Source of the DNA: Diadema setosum
Lineage: Eukaryota > Echinodermata > Echinoidea > Diadematoida > Diadematidae
Direction: 5' to 3'
Assembly (NCBI GenBank): GCA_033980235.1
Contig: CM067069.1
Location: forward strand, 18,906,650-18,970,649
DNA length: 64,000 nt
Within the stretch, counting starts at the first letter, position 1. Each line of letters opens with the position of its first letter. Under the pieces are notes generated by a model that had not been told where the DNA came from, made no database searches, and saw only the letters and a program-made list of their open reading frames with translations. A program made the translations under genes and the position numbers. Below, one piece after another: positions 46,069 through 56,737 of the stretch.

Positions 46069-46985
46069 TGTTCGACACCAACTAAAAAACCATTTCATCA
46101 ATTTAAATTTCATTCCACAAAAATATGTTCGATAAAATATATATTTCATAAAATATATATTCAAACAAAATATATATTTGACAAGAAAATATGAAGGTTT
46201 GACCGAAATATATTCGACAAAATATATATTTGACAAAAATATATGTTTCACGAAAAATATATTTCACAAAAATATATTTGATCAAAAATATATTTGACAC
46301 AAACTATGTTTGACCCAAAATATATTTGACAAAAAATATATTTGACCAAAAATCATATTTGACCAAAATATATTCGACAAAAAATATATATATATTTCAC
46401 CAAAAATATATTAGACCCAAGATATATTTGACAAAAAGTGTTTTACACCTATATGGCGTTCTATACTTACGACAAGAAATCATTCGATGAACAAAAAACC
46501 ATTCGATGAACAAAAAATCATTCCATGAAAATAAAAAGTCATTCGATGACAATACAGCGCAGCGCAAGCTTACACTGCACGTGTCGTTGCGTGTACACTG
46601 TGGTATACATCATCAATCTGCAAATTGCATGCGCATCACATCCGCGCGCGCTTGCTAGCACGCAGCCCGTACACCGTGCGGTGAGAGCTCAACTCGCGTG
46701 GTACGCGCGCTGTTATACAAAGCATTAGCGATTTTGATGTCTGTCTCTTCTGAAAGTGGGAGTAGGAATGATCTCGATGGCGTTATGCAAGAGATTCAGC
46801 TCCGCCATTGCCAGTGAGATGACGAGCGCGAGATCGATCGGGATCAGGTCGCTCGGTCGTGGACATACTTGGAGACTAAGTTAGCACGAGCAGAGCAACA
46901 TCAGCGGTAACCGCAGCAGCGACCCCAACACGTTACTGGTACAGCGCCCGGCCGCCCCGCGCGGGGGTTACATCAGCGGCAGCGT
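46069..46985 (+). repeat. Terminal module R3 (inner right)
   Basis: Begins TGTTCGACACCAACTAAAAA and follows the same order as R1: array (46120-46445), ATTCGATGAACAAAAAACC repeats, GC-rich segment, CTGAAAGTGGGAGTAGGAAT, and GACCCCAACACGTTACTGGT to GGGGGTTACATCAGCGG. It is the near-identical mirror of R2. Confidence 0.8.
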
Positions 46986-47904
46986 TAGCCCGACCAGACG
47001 GAGTACGCTGTGCGAATATCCTACGTACAGCGACTGGGCTGTGTATAGTTACGGCAGCGCCTGCCATGACGATCCGGTCTCCAACCCAAACATCAAGCAG
47101 GCCAATTAGGGCAAATAGACCACAGCCTGAGCTGAGGCTGTAAATAGGCTCAGGCTCAACCACCGGCACCGCACCGGCACTACGGGCTCAGCCTCAGCAA
47201 CCCCAGGTTGGTAAACTGTCGTAGACCGATGAGATCTGTATCTGTATGGTTTAGTCAGCAAAATGTCCAGGAAGACACATCCACGGTAACTTGTAGAGGA
47301 GCACTACGTGCTGACAGAGCGCGACCATTGAAATTTGTCTGAGATCTGTCTCTTCTCGTTGCCGTTGGTCTCCGGCGGTAGTAAAATGGTAATGCAGTAT
47401 TGGCAGTAAGCCAATATCGTATCTAAGAGGCAAGAAGATATACCTCAAATTTCACTCTACCAAATTCCACCAAAATTTCAGGGATTCCTTAGTATCTCAT
47501 TACCAGTCACTCGCATAAATTTGAATTAAATGAGACATGGGGAAGCATTGAATTCAACGTTGACATAGTTGTGGTTGTTTCTGCTCGCGCTCACAGCTTA
47601 CGCTGTCTAATGTTAACGTTACACATTACGGTGGCTTTTAAATAAGGGGGACCATCATAGACATCATAAAAAACAAGGTTATATGGGTCTATGCCTTCTA
47701 ACCTGGAGTAATGTGTAACTCAGATTGCTAGTTGTTCTCCCCCCCCCCCCCCCCCCCCCATGAGACTAACAATTAGAGTTACTGTCACACAGGTCAGTAT
47801 CATTACGACAGCGCGTTGCTGACTGCAGTTATTCACGCGATCACGATTACTCTCCACAGGCATTCATTGTCGGCAGGTAGGAGGAAAAGAATATGAAGTT
47901 TCCG

Positions 47905-47958
47905 TGACAACCTGAGGACATACGTTGATGCAGCAGGAAGAGATGATGGATGTGTGAG
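47905..47958 (+). pseudogene. ABM-like fragment, exon 1 candidate (right arm)
   Basis: Mirror of 44068-44122: LRTYVDAAGRDDGCVR up to GTGAG|GTAAGAC. The upstream text differs between arms (CCGTGAC here, AAAGTGAC on the left), and stops remain in all frames. Confidence 0.3.
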
Positions 47959-48888
47959 GTAAGACATCGTGTCCTCATTGCTAGATTCCCACTGGTGTGA
48001 TATTTTGAATGGAAAGTGCTTCAGTAATATACTAATCACAGAGTAAGGAAAATTGACTTTATTTCTTTTCTTTTTTTTCTTCTATGAATGTGATGTTTCT
48101 TATGGAAAGTTATGAGATTGAATAAGCTGAATGAACAATTCTCAGAGGATATAGATATGTGATATAAACAGCCATCCCTATCTTTCAACAGAGCAGAATT
48201 CTGGATGCCTAATCCAGTCAAGTACTAACTCAGTCAAGTACTTGTACTGTTTGAAAATTGTTGTTCAAATTTTACCTCTTTATTGTTATTTATTTGTGTG
48301 TGTGTGCGTGTGTGTGTGTATGTGTGTGTGTTGAAACTAAAGTTTCAAAGATGAAGTTTAGGAAGTCAAGACTTTATGCCCCATTGTGAATGTTTTTTAC
48401 TTTTGTGATAAACTTGGAATATAGTGATTTGGTGTGTTTTTTCAAAGCTAGTAATATTAGGAATAATAAAGTAGTGATGGTAGTGATCATAATAAAATTT
48501 TCATGATGAATTATCACTGTTGTTATTTATACTTGAATAATGAAAATGATGTTTCTAGTCATGATTATCATCATCATCATCATCATTTATCATTGCTTTC
48601 CCCCTTGCAGAATTACAATCTATATGCCTCTAAATATATTGTAGGCAAACTGTAATAGCAGTACCTAGAGAAACCTGAAACAAGTACCGGTACATCAATA
48701 TGGTACTAATTGGAAACATTTCAGTTCATCTTTTCAACATCAAGTTTATTATATGTTGGTAAAATTATGTTCCAAAAGGTATACAGTATTTACCCAGTAA
48801 TGTCATGCATTGTATTTCTTTTGTTTCCACTAATACACAATGGCAGCTACAGTGTGAGAATGTTTGAGGCCATGAGGGGACCTGTAAC

Positions 48889-48932
48889 TATGCCGTCTAC
48901 GAGATCTGGGAAACAGAAGAGGACTGGAAGAC
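48889..48932 (+). pseudogene. ABM-like fragment, exon 2 (right arm), acceptor damaged
   Basis: Encodes YAVYEIWETEEDWKT as in the left arm. Here CTGTAACTATGCC replaces CTGTAACTACAGTATGCC, removing the acceptor AG. If the left-arm splice is real, the right copy cannot use it. Confidence 0.35.
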
Positions 48933-49265
48933 GTGAGTCACTTTGTGTGGATCTCTATTGATCCAGTGATGGTTTTGTCAAGGTTTGACACTGTAGCTCC
49001 TTATTATAAAGCATAGAGTATTAAGTTCAGAAGAAAATCAAGCAAACAATTCCATACTTCATTTGTCAGAATAAATTGTGCAGTATTAAAAGAAAAAAAA
49101 AAGTGTCGTGTTCAGAATGTGTTCACTGTTATTGTAGTTTGTGTTTATTTGTTTGTTTGATGGGTCACAGGATTTCTGTACCAGATGTAATTGCTTATGA
49201 TTTGTGGTATTTTGTAGTACATGTATCATGTTCTTTGTTGATAAGCTTGTCTTGTATTCTTTCAG

Positions 49266-49357
49266 GAACTTTGCTGGTGCCAAGTCAAAGTCTTTCCGTC
49301 GAGAGAATGTGGATCTTTTGGACAAACCAGAGCAGCTGTCTTCAATGGCTATACCAG
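49266..49357 (+). pseudogene. ABM-like fragment, exon 3 (right arm)
   Basis: Acceptor TTTCAG|GAACTT and donor ACCAG|GTGAGAG are conserved. It reads NFAGAKSKSFRRENVDLLD then KPEQLSSMAIPG, one Arg codon shorter than the left arm because one of two adjacent CGT/CGA triplets is absent. Confidence 0.35.
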
Positions 49358-49844
49358 GTGAGAGTCATGTTACCCCAGTGATAGATGGAGTCCAATTCCA
49401 GAGTGGTTAACCCTGACTTTAACTAGTGGGGAAATTCTGTTTAATCAACATATTGCTCACAGGAGCCATGCTTGTGCTGCGATAACTATTTTATCAGAGG
49501 ATCCTGATCACCCTCGCAGTGTATATCAAAATTTTACGACCCTCATAAAGGTAGTTACATCAATCAGCTAATCTTTGAGGAGTTGTAGATTCAGAAAGAA
49601 ATGAAGACAGGATACTGTAAAGATTTTTGTTTCAAAAAGTAGATTCTAGAGTATCTATCTTGTGTTGCAATAATCAAAAGTGCACACCCAATTCTTAACA
49701 ATCTCTATTCTCTACTTACACAAAATGTTGTTCTTACACCCCAATGGAAGTAGTTTTGTGCATACTGTAAAGCAAGAAATATTTGCAGTGTGAAATTTTC
49801 TTGAATCACAGCTGACAGCCTTTTTTTTTTCTTTTTTTTTATGC

Positions 49845-50885
49845 CTCCGCCACGAAGTGGTGCCGGAGGCATTATGTTTTCAGGTTGTCCGTCTGTCCAT
49901 CCGTCCGTCCTTCCGTCCGTAATGAATTTTGTGGACAGCGTAACTAAAAAACCTTTTGAGGTATCCTAATGAAACTTGGCATGTATGTGTATTAGGGGGT
50001 GAAGTTGTGCCTATCAACTTTTGGGTGCACATGCTCAAGATCAAAGGTCAAAGGTCAAGGTCAAATATGTAAAATTTCACTATTTCCACCATATCTATGC
50101 AATGCCTGAAGATATTTTCTTAAAACTTAGTGTATACATGTATTACCCAATTAAGATTCTCTGGTGGAAGTTTGGGGTCATGAGGTCAAAAGGTCAAGTA
50201 ACAATATTTTTTGGTCCGTAACTTGGAAATTGTTCATGGTATCTTCATGGAACATAGCATATATACATGTACTGACTGACAATGATTATCTAGAGAATTT
50301 AGGGTTCATGGGGTCAAAGGTCAGGGGCCAAAGACAAGGGCAACACTTCAACATTTTACTATTTCCCTGATATTTATGCAATGCCAGCGGGATTATTTTT
50401 TTTTTTTTACACTTGGTGTATGCATGTATAACCTGATAGAGATTCTCTGGAAACTTTTTCTTTTCTTTTTTTTTTTTGCCTTAAAGGTCAAAAGGTCAAG
50501 GTATCTTGAAACTTTCTACATGTTTATGCATGTTCTGCCTGACAGTGATTATCCTATGAATTTTACGGTCAAAAGCCAGATGAAAATGGTAACAATGTAC
50601 TTTTCAATACAGAAATTGCACTTTTTCTCCATACCTTGAAAAGTACTCAATGCATAAACTTATGAATGGGCAAAGTCAAGTTAAAGTCCTTAAATCCCCA
50701 AATGCATGCTCTCCTATTCATCCAATTAAACTTAGGTCAAGGAAGGTGAATATTCAACACATTTGTGACAAACTTGTTATTTTAATATTTTGCCAATTGT
50801 GTGAAAATGTAATCACACATTGTCCACATGTACAGTAGACCTATTAGGAGAATCATGCATTATGGCGGAGGCATACCAGTCGCCT
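49845..50885 (+). repeat. GGCGGAGGCAT repeat with nuclear-receptor-like half sites (right arm)
   Basis: Starts ATGCCTCCGCCACGAAGTGG and TGCCGGAGGCATTATG, continues with GTCCGTCC repeats, and ends GGCGGAGGCATACCAGTCGC then CTTAGCGACATTTCTAG. It contains AGGTCA-A-AGGTCA-AGGTCA at 50045-50063 and GGGTCA-A-AGGTCA near 50312-50324, plus two-base-spaced pairs near 50184 and 50486. Confidence 0.7.
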
Positions 50886-51661
50886 TAGCGACATTTCTAG
50901 TTCAGCATGCCACTTGAATTCAATGCATACAGTGCATACAGTGTAAACAAGAACTTTTGCATGTCCATGTATTTTGATTTTGTGACTCTTGGATCTCACA
51001 AAATTTGCAAAATTGGAATACACACGAAAATGTTTGGCTTAAAATGGTTCGCTATTTTTGCTTCAATTGAGTTCTGCATGCCAAAAACGAAAGATTGTAT
51101 ACTTCATTCCGTTCAAAATAATTGTATGGTGGAATAATTATTCAAATATAGGCATTAAAGACTCTAAACAGTGTTTTCACGGAAGAATTAAAATGGGTTG
51201 ATGCTTATTCTCCAACAAACGTTATTCATTCATCCATTTCATTCATTCATCTCATTTATTTTCACTTTCATTATTGGTTGACAAAATCTGTATTAAAAAC
51301 ACAAACAAACAAACAAAAAGGCACTGTGTCAAATATGATAATGGAGAAATCATGAGAAGCACAACGTAGTCTTATTGAAAATGACCCCTTAATAACAAAT
51401 ATGATGTAAATATGTGTAATCATTTATAATCATTTGTAATTTGATTGAAACAAACATGAATACAAATTGTGATAAGATTATGTATTGATTTCTACTTTGC
51501 AAGAAATCAGTTGAAATTTGAATTATTGATGAAAACTTATCCCGTAATGACCAATTTGCATGGACACATTAATGATTATGCAAAAGTATGAAGTGAAGGA
51601 TCTATGAAGTTAGATTGCAACATATGATTTTGTTTGTTTGTTTGTTTCTCTGTGTTGGTAG

Positions 51662-51779
51662 GAGCATAGCTGCCTTGGACCCTGATAGCCCTATCCATCA
51701 TCATGAGGTTTCCCAACCCACTCAATGCCATGCAGAGCCTTTGGATCAACGTCATCATGGAAGGACCACCTGCTCAAGG
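51662..51779 (+). pseudogene. SPCA-type Ca2+-ATPase fragment, exon a (right arm), frameshifted
   Basis: Mirror of 40120-40237. After TTGGTAG|G, SIAAL is followed by one extra G and then [33 protein letters not shown]. Donor CAAGG|GTGAGC joins exon b in phase 2. The same extra base as in the left arm shows the damage predates the arm duplication. Confidence 0.78.
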
Positions 51780-52446
51780 GTGAGCCACAATGTGCACACA
51801 TCAGCAGGTCTGAGAGTATTCTGAAGGGGGAGGGCAATTATGCCGGCAGTGCAGTCATTATTCTGATTCAGTCTAATCAGGCCACTCTGCATAAAGATTC
51901 ACAATCAATCAATCAGTCAGTCAATCAATCAATTAATCAATCAATCAATTAAATTTCTTCAAGCAAATATCTTTGAACCTCATTAAAGCTTTGGTTTCAA
52001 ATATTTCATTTTACCTTTTCATCGGCTAAAGCAGCATCTTAGTGAGTACCATTATAATTCTTCAGTCATGGGGAAAATAATTTTGTAAAAGTAAAAATCA
52101 ATACGTCTCAAATCAGCAGTGTTTCGAAGTCTCATTTGTATGCCACTCTCCTTCTCTTTGTGACCCTTCTTATTGGAAAGTCTGGACGCCAGCTATTTCT
52201 ACTCTACACATTAATGTTGTTTTCAGAAATTCTTTCTGTCTATATGGCTACAGATTTTATTGTTAATTTGGAAGAAAGGACAAATATTTGTTCATTCTGT
52301 AAAAAAAAAGAAAGAAAGAGTGTGTATACATGTATTATCAAAGATGGATAATGAAAAAAATACTGACATGAAAAAAAAAATTGTGCATTCTGTAGTTCAC
52401 ATGACTGTATGATAATGTTTCATTCTCTCCCCACTCCTCTGTCCAG

Positions 52447-52594
52447 TCTCGGAGTGGAGCCATTGGACAAGGATGTAATAAGGAAGCCTCCTCGTTAGGT
52501 TCGTGACCCCATGATCACCAGACCTCTTCTTATTTATGTAGTCATGTCTGCCCTCATCATCGTCGTGGGAATCCTTTGGGTCTTCTGGAGAGAG
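52447..52594 (+). pseudogene. SPCA-type Ca2+-ATPase fragment, exon b (right arm), with stop
   Basis: Acceptor CTGTCCAG|TCTCGG, text LGVEPLDKDVIRKPPR, TAG at 52496-52498, then DPMITRPLLIYVVMSALIIV and VGILWVFWRE, donor GAGAG|GTTAGT. The stop is shared with the left arm. Splice sites are intact in spite of the stop. Confidence 0.75.
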
Positions 52595-53215
52595 GTTAGT
52601 GCTCCCTTTATTGTCCGTGACTGTACACACATTTCTATTAATATTGGTCAAGTTCTTCCTTTACATAATTGTAATATTATGCCCTTGCTACATTGTGCCG
52701 AGTGATAACATTAGTGCATTTAGCAAGCTATCTTCTGTCAGATGCTTTGTCATGCGGATTGTAATATTAGATAATGATGCATGTATTGATTTGATTAGAT
52801 TTATCCATTGTCTTTATAGATACTTGGCTGTGTATATTAGTACATGCAGTAGCAGCATTCATCTTCACATACAGTATGCAATGAATTGTTTTGCTCCATG
52901 AAGCCTTTTCAGAGTATAAGGACAAGCATGATACTATCTTGAGCTAGGATTTATCAACTTGTGCCGTCAAGCAGTCCAGATGGCACTGTAATAATGACTG
53001 CTCCTCTCAATTAGATGCAATCCTGCCTCAGCCTTCTCTGTGTCAGACAAAGTCATAAAAAGACGTGTAGCATACATGTATGAATACAAGACCATACATA
53101 CTGTCTGATGCACCACTGGTGGTGAAATAACTCAGTTGTGTACAGACTTTGTCAGTACGTTTCATCATAAAGTAATGAGTGATAATTTTGATAAGTAATG
53201 TTGTCAAACATGCAG

Positions 53216-53316
53216 ATCATGCCTTGGTTAGCTGTCCTTCAAGATGTAACTGATGTTGGTTATCTACTTCCCACCACTACAGGAAATATTCCAGATGGAA
53301 GCACTGTCAGTATAAG
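53216..53316 (+). pseudogene. SPCA-type Ca2+-ATPase fragment, exon c (right arm)
   Basis: Mirror of 38574-38674. Acceptor ACATGCAG|ATCATG and donor ATAAG|GTGAGT. It ends GNIPDGSTVSI. The next SPCA exon should lie just beyond, where the right arm has its N gap, but the left arm shows none in the equivalent 3.4 kb. Confidence 0.4.
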
Positions 53317-53706
53317 GTGAGTGTGGCATGAACTTCCCTCCCCTTCTCCCATCCCACTGGTGTATTCGCACACTTTTGTCATGTTATTGTTGAAACCAAG
53401 GGCCGTCATTTAAATATCACAGGCTAATTGTTAATTGTACACATTGTAAAATTATTGCCCATTGTACGCTAATGTGTACAAATGTGTCCTTTAGAAGCAA
53501 AAAAATTTAATGAGTTAACCATGTATAAAACATCTGTCATTATGATTGTACTTCTTCACAACTAAACCTCAGCACTTCTGTAGGATACAATATTTCTTGT
53601 ATTCTGCTTTGCTTCATGTTTTGAGAAAATTAGAGGTTTCTTATACTTTTTTTTCACTTTATAAGATATTTGTAGGAAAATAATGCTATATATTTGGTTT
53701 CATAGG

Positions 53707-53906
53707 NNNNNNNNNNNNNNNNNNNNNNNNNNNNNNNNNNNNNNNNNNNNNNNNNNNNNNNNNNNNNNNNNNNNNNNNNNNNNNNNNNNNNNNNNNNNNN
53801 NNNNNNNNNNNNNNNNNNNNNNNNNNNNNNNNNNNNNNNNNNNNNNNNNNNNNNNNNNNNNNNNNNNNNNNNNNNNNNNNNNNNNNNNNNNNNNNNNNNN
53901 NNNNNN
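53707..53906. other. Assembly gap, 200 N
   Basis: Exactly 200 N, likely a fixed-size placeholder. By comparison with the left arm about 3.4 kb may be missing. The right edge lies inside the diverged TTAA MITE. Confidence 0.95.
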
Positions 53907-53974
53907 CGGAGTATACTAGGGCAGGTGTCTATGGGAAATGCTTGTTGTCGCAAAATCAGTCAGTCCTCATTGGG
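53907..53974. mobile_element. Diverged TTAA MITE, cut by the gap (right arm)
   Basis: CGGAGTATACTAGGGCAGGT to CAGTCCTCATTGGG followed by TTAA (53975-53978) is the complement of 34706-34773. The rest of the element is lost in the N run. Confidence 0.75.
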
Positions 53975-54481
53975 TTAAGGCTAACTTGTGTCGTAAGCAA
54001 ATTTCTGCCCCCTCTGATTGAAACAGGTTTACAGTATACAGCATAATGTCAGAGCAGAAGCATTGTACTTGCCATTCAAAATTAGCATTCATTAATTATT
54101 GTGAGACTGAAATGAAATGAATTTGAAAAATATAGAAAAAAAAAAAGATATGTGACAAGGCATGTACATTTGTGCCAATTGCCTCATTTAGATTGTAGAA
54201 GATTGGAATTTGATTTCATGAATTTGAAAGATTGGAATCTGTGACACCTTGACTGTGGCATTAAGCTGGCAATGCCAGAGAAGCTTCAACCACATGACAT
54301 GTAAGAAATATGATTGAAGCTTGGAAGTTAAGGGATCTGTTTTTGATAGAAAAGAAAGATCCCTTCTGAAATGAATCAAACCTGCATTAATTACTTGCGA
54401 CTTTTCAAAGTGTAATATTTCAAATATTGACTGGATGTGCCATGCCTACGAGCCCCCTACATGTTACATTGTAAGTGGATC

Positions 54482-54847
54482 AGTGTTGTAATTGTTGGAA
54501 GTGCTTCAAGTCTTTTTTGAAAAGGCGCTATATACTGTAATTATTGGTTATCATATGTTATTATGTTTTATCTGTGAGTGTCTGATGAAGAAAATGTATG
54601 TTTCAATATCTCTCATGTTTCAACAGGAGAAATATGGGGGTTATTTCAGTGCAAATTGTAATCTGTGATGCAACTTTTACAACATAACGGTAAGCATACA
54701 AATTTTACCTGGTAATACATGTACTCAGTAATATTCAGATCTTACTCAGTAACATGAAATAACAATGCCATAATGTTAGAAATACTGCCTGCTGGCTCAT
54801 CTGTGAAATAAGTTCAGCCTCTGAAATCTTGTTACTTCTGGCCATAA
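54482..54847. other. 366-bp segment present only in the right arm
   Basis: Between sequences matching 34200 and 34190 of the left arm the right arm has an extra 366 bp (coordinate sums drop from 89047 to 88681). No terminal repeats were seen. A left-arm deletion is as likely as a right-arm insertion. Confidence 0.65.
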
Positions 54848-56056
54848 GTGGGCGATTCATGACAGGAAACAATTTATCCCCCAAAACTGTGTGGCCTACA
54901 GGTGACATCTCTTGGGTCTGTTGTGAATGGAAAATATGGACTGATAACAAAGGGACTGTACCCAAACTACTGTGAAAGCAGTGTGGTTCAGAGCTCTTTA
55001 GTAGGTTGTGTGGAATACATACAACAGCAGTGCGAGCTGTCTTGTTGAATAATGGCAAGCCAATTTGAATATACAGTATTATTTACATAGACTTTGTATT
55101 TCTTTTATGTCCAGAATTGTTAATGACTGCAATTAAATTTCCATCTTGTGATTGGTATGGCACGAATATCTTTCCTTGTTAACTTGGCATACAAAGTGAA
55201 AGGAGTGATTGAATGCGTGAGTGGATGAATGATACACAAGATAAATTTATGACTGAAAAAGTGAGATAGTTACTACGTACCAATACATCATATAGCTGTG
55301 TACACAACTGAATGACGCCATCCCACAAACTGTAAGTTTTCTATATATATTGTAAGTTGTGCGACTGGAAACAACCAGTTCATTGTAAATGGGCAAATTA
55401 GTTTACTGCTGCTCAGAAGAGTACAGTACAAATGTATGTGCTCCAGGTGAATGACTGCAAAATTAGAGGTTTTGGTGTTTGTTTGTTTTTTTTCATACAA
55501 GATGCAGTGCAACATACTACTAGTACTTGAGGAATAATAACAGTGTTGAAAGTATGGAGACCTATAAGTGAACAAACCATAAGAGCAATCAAATGAAAAC
55601 ACACACACACACACACCCTCACATACAAAAAACAAAAACAAAACAAAAAAAACTTGGCACATAATAGCATGGATTGTGTTCCTTTTCAATCCATGACTAT
55701 GATTGTGATGAAATTAGTGTATCATCCTTGCAAGTTTTATAACATGGATTCTATATTTGTATCCAGTTTTATTCATTCTTTGATAACTGCTGCAAAAGTT
55801 CCAACACAAATGAAAATACAGTCAACCTTGCTTAAGCTGGCCTCGCATAAGTCAAATAATCACCCAAGTCAAAGGTCCTTTTCAAGTCCTCTTCTCTTTA
55901 TACCGGTACATTCTATTAATTTTAATCCCTTATTAGTTGAATTTTCTCTGATCGAAGCTATTTCTTCAGTCCAAATAGATTTGACATGGGCAAGGTTGAC
56001 TGTAGTTCAATTCCTTCAACATATTCTACAAACATTTATTGACATTTTGATACTAC

Positions 56057-56338
56057 ATGGAATATGTTTGCCGTAGTTCAATGGCACCTCTACTAACCAC
56101 CACACAACACTTCTCCCATCTATTCAGACATGAAGTTTTTAATGACAATCTCCTAGAGTGCAAATATGGACTGCTCTTCGGGGAATTGTTGATATCATTA
56201 CCACGAGGGATCTCGGCTCTGTGCTATGACCCAAGGAACCTTACAGGGGCACCGATAGCAACAACTGCCTTGAAGAAACGCAGTTCATATCTGTACATAC
56301 ATGTATTATATAATGAAGAAAATTCTATGAAAATTTAG
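56057..56338 (+). CDS. Conserved open frame in right arm, unknown function
   Basis: Counterpart of 32840-33106. It reads LTTTQHFSHLFRHEVF, NDNLLECKYGLLFGELLISL, PRGISALCYDPRNLTGAPIA and then diverges. Frame kept, function unknown, no splice sites confirmed. Confidence 0.3.
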   Translation: MEYVCRSSMAPLLTTTQHFSHLFRHEVFNDNLLECKYGLLFGELLISLPRGISALCYDPRNLTGAPIATTALKKRSSYLYIHVLYNEENSMKI

Positions 56339-56737
56339 TAGGTTGATGGCAATAGCTCTTGGATAGCCAATTCACACATCTGCGCTGCCATTTCACGTGC
56401 ATTGCAATCGTATTGGATATTGGTCACTTCTCTCACTATTGAAACCAAGTGCTTACCCTACATGTGCATATGAATGTGCTGCTACAAATCAAGAGGGCAG
56501 TTTAGTATAATATGGGTCAGTTTGGGTACTGTGGGAACTACAGGTAATTGCTGACTGTATGCCCCAATTCTTAACCAATCAGACTTGAAGATTCATCAAA
56601 TGAAGTATCTGGTTGTAGTGATGAAGTATGTATCTGGTTGTATAGTGATGAGGTATATAGCTGGTTGTATAGTGATGATGTGATGAAATACTAGTACTAT
56701 GTACCATTAACTGGTTGTACGTGTATTTGTATTGTGA

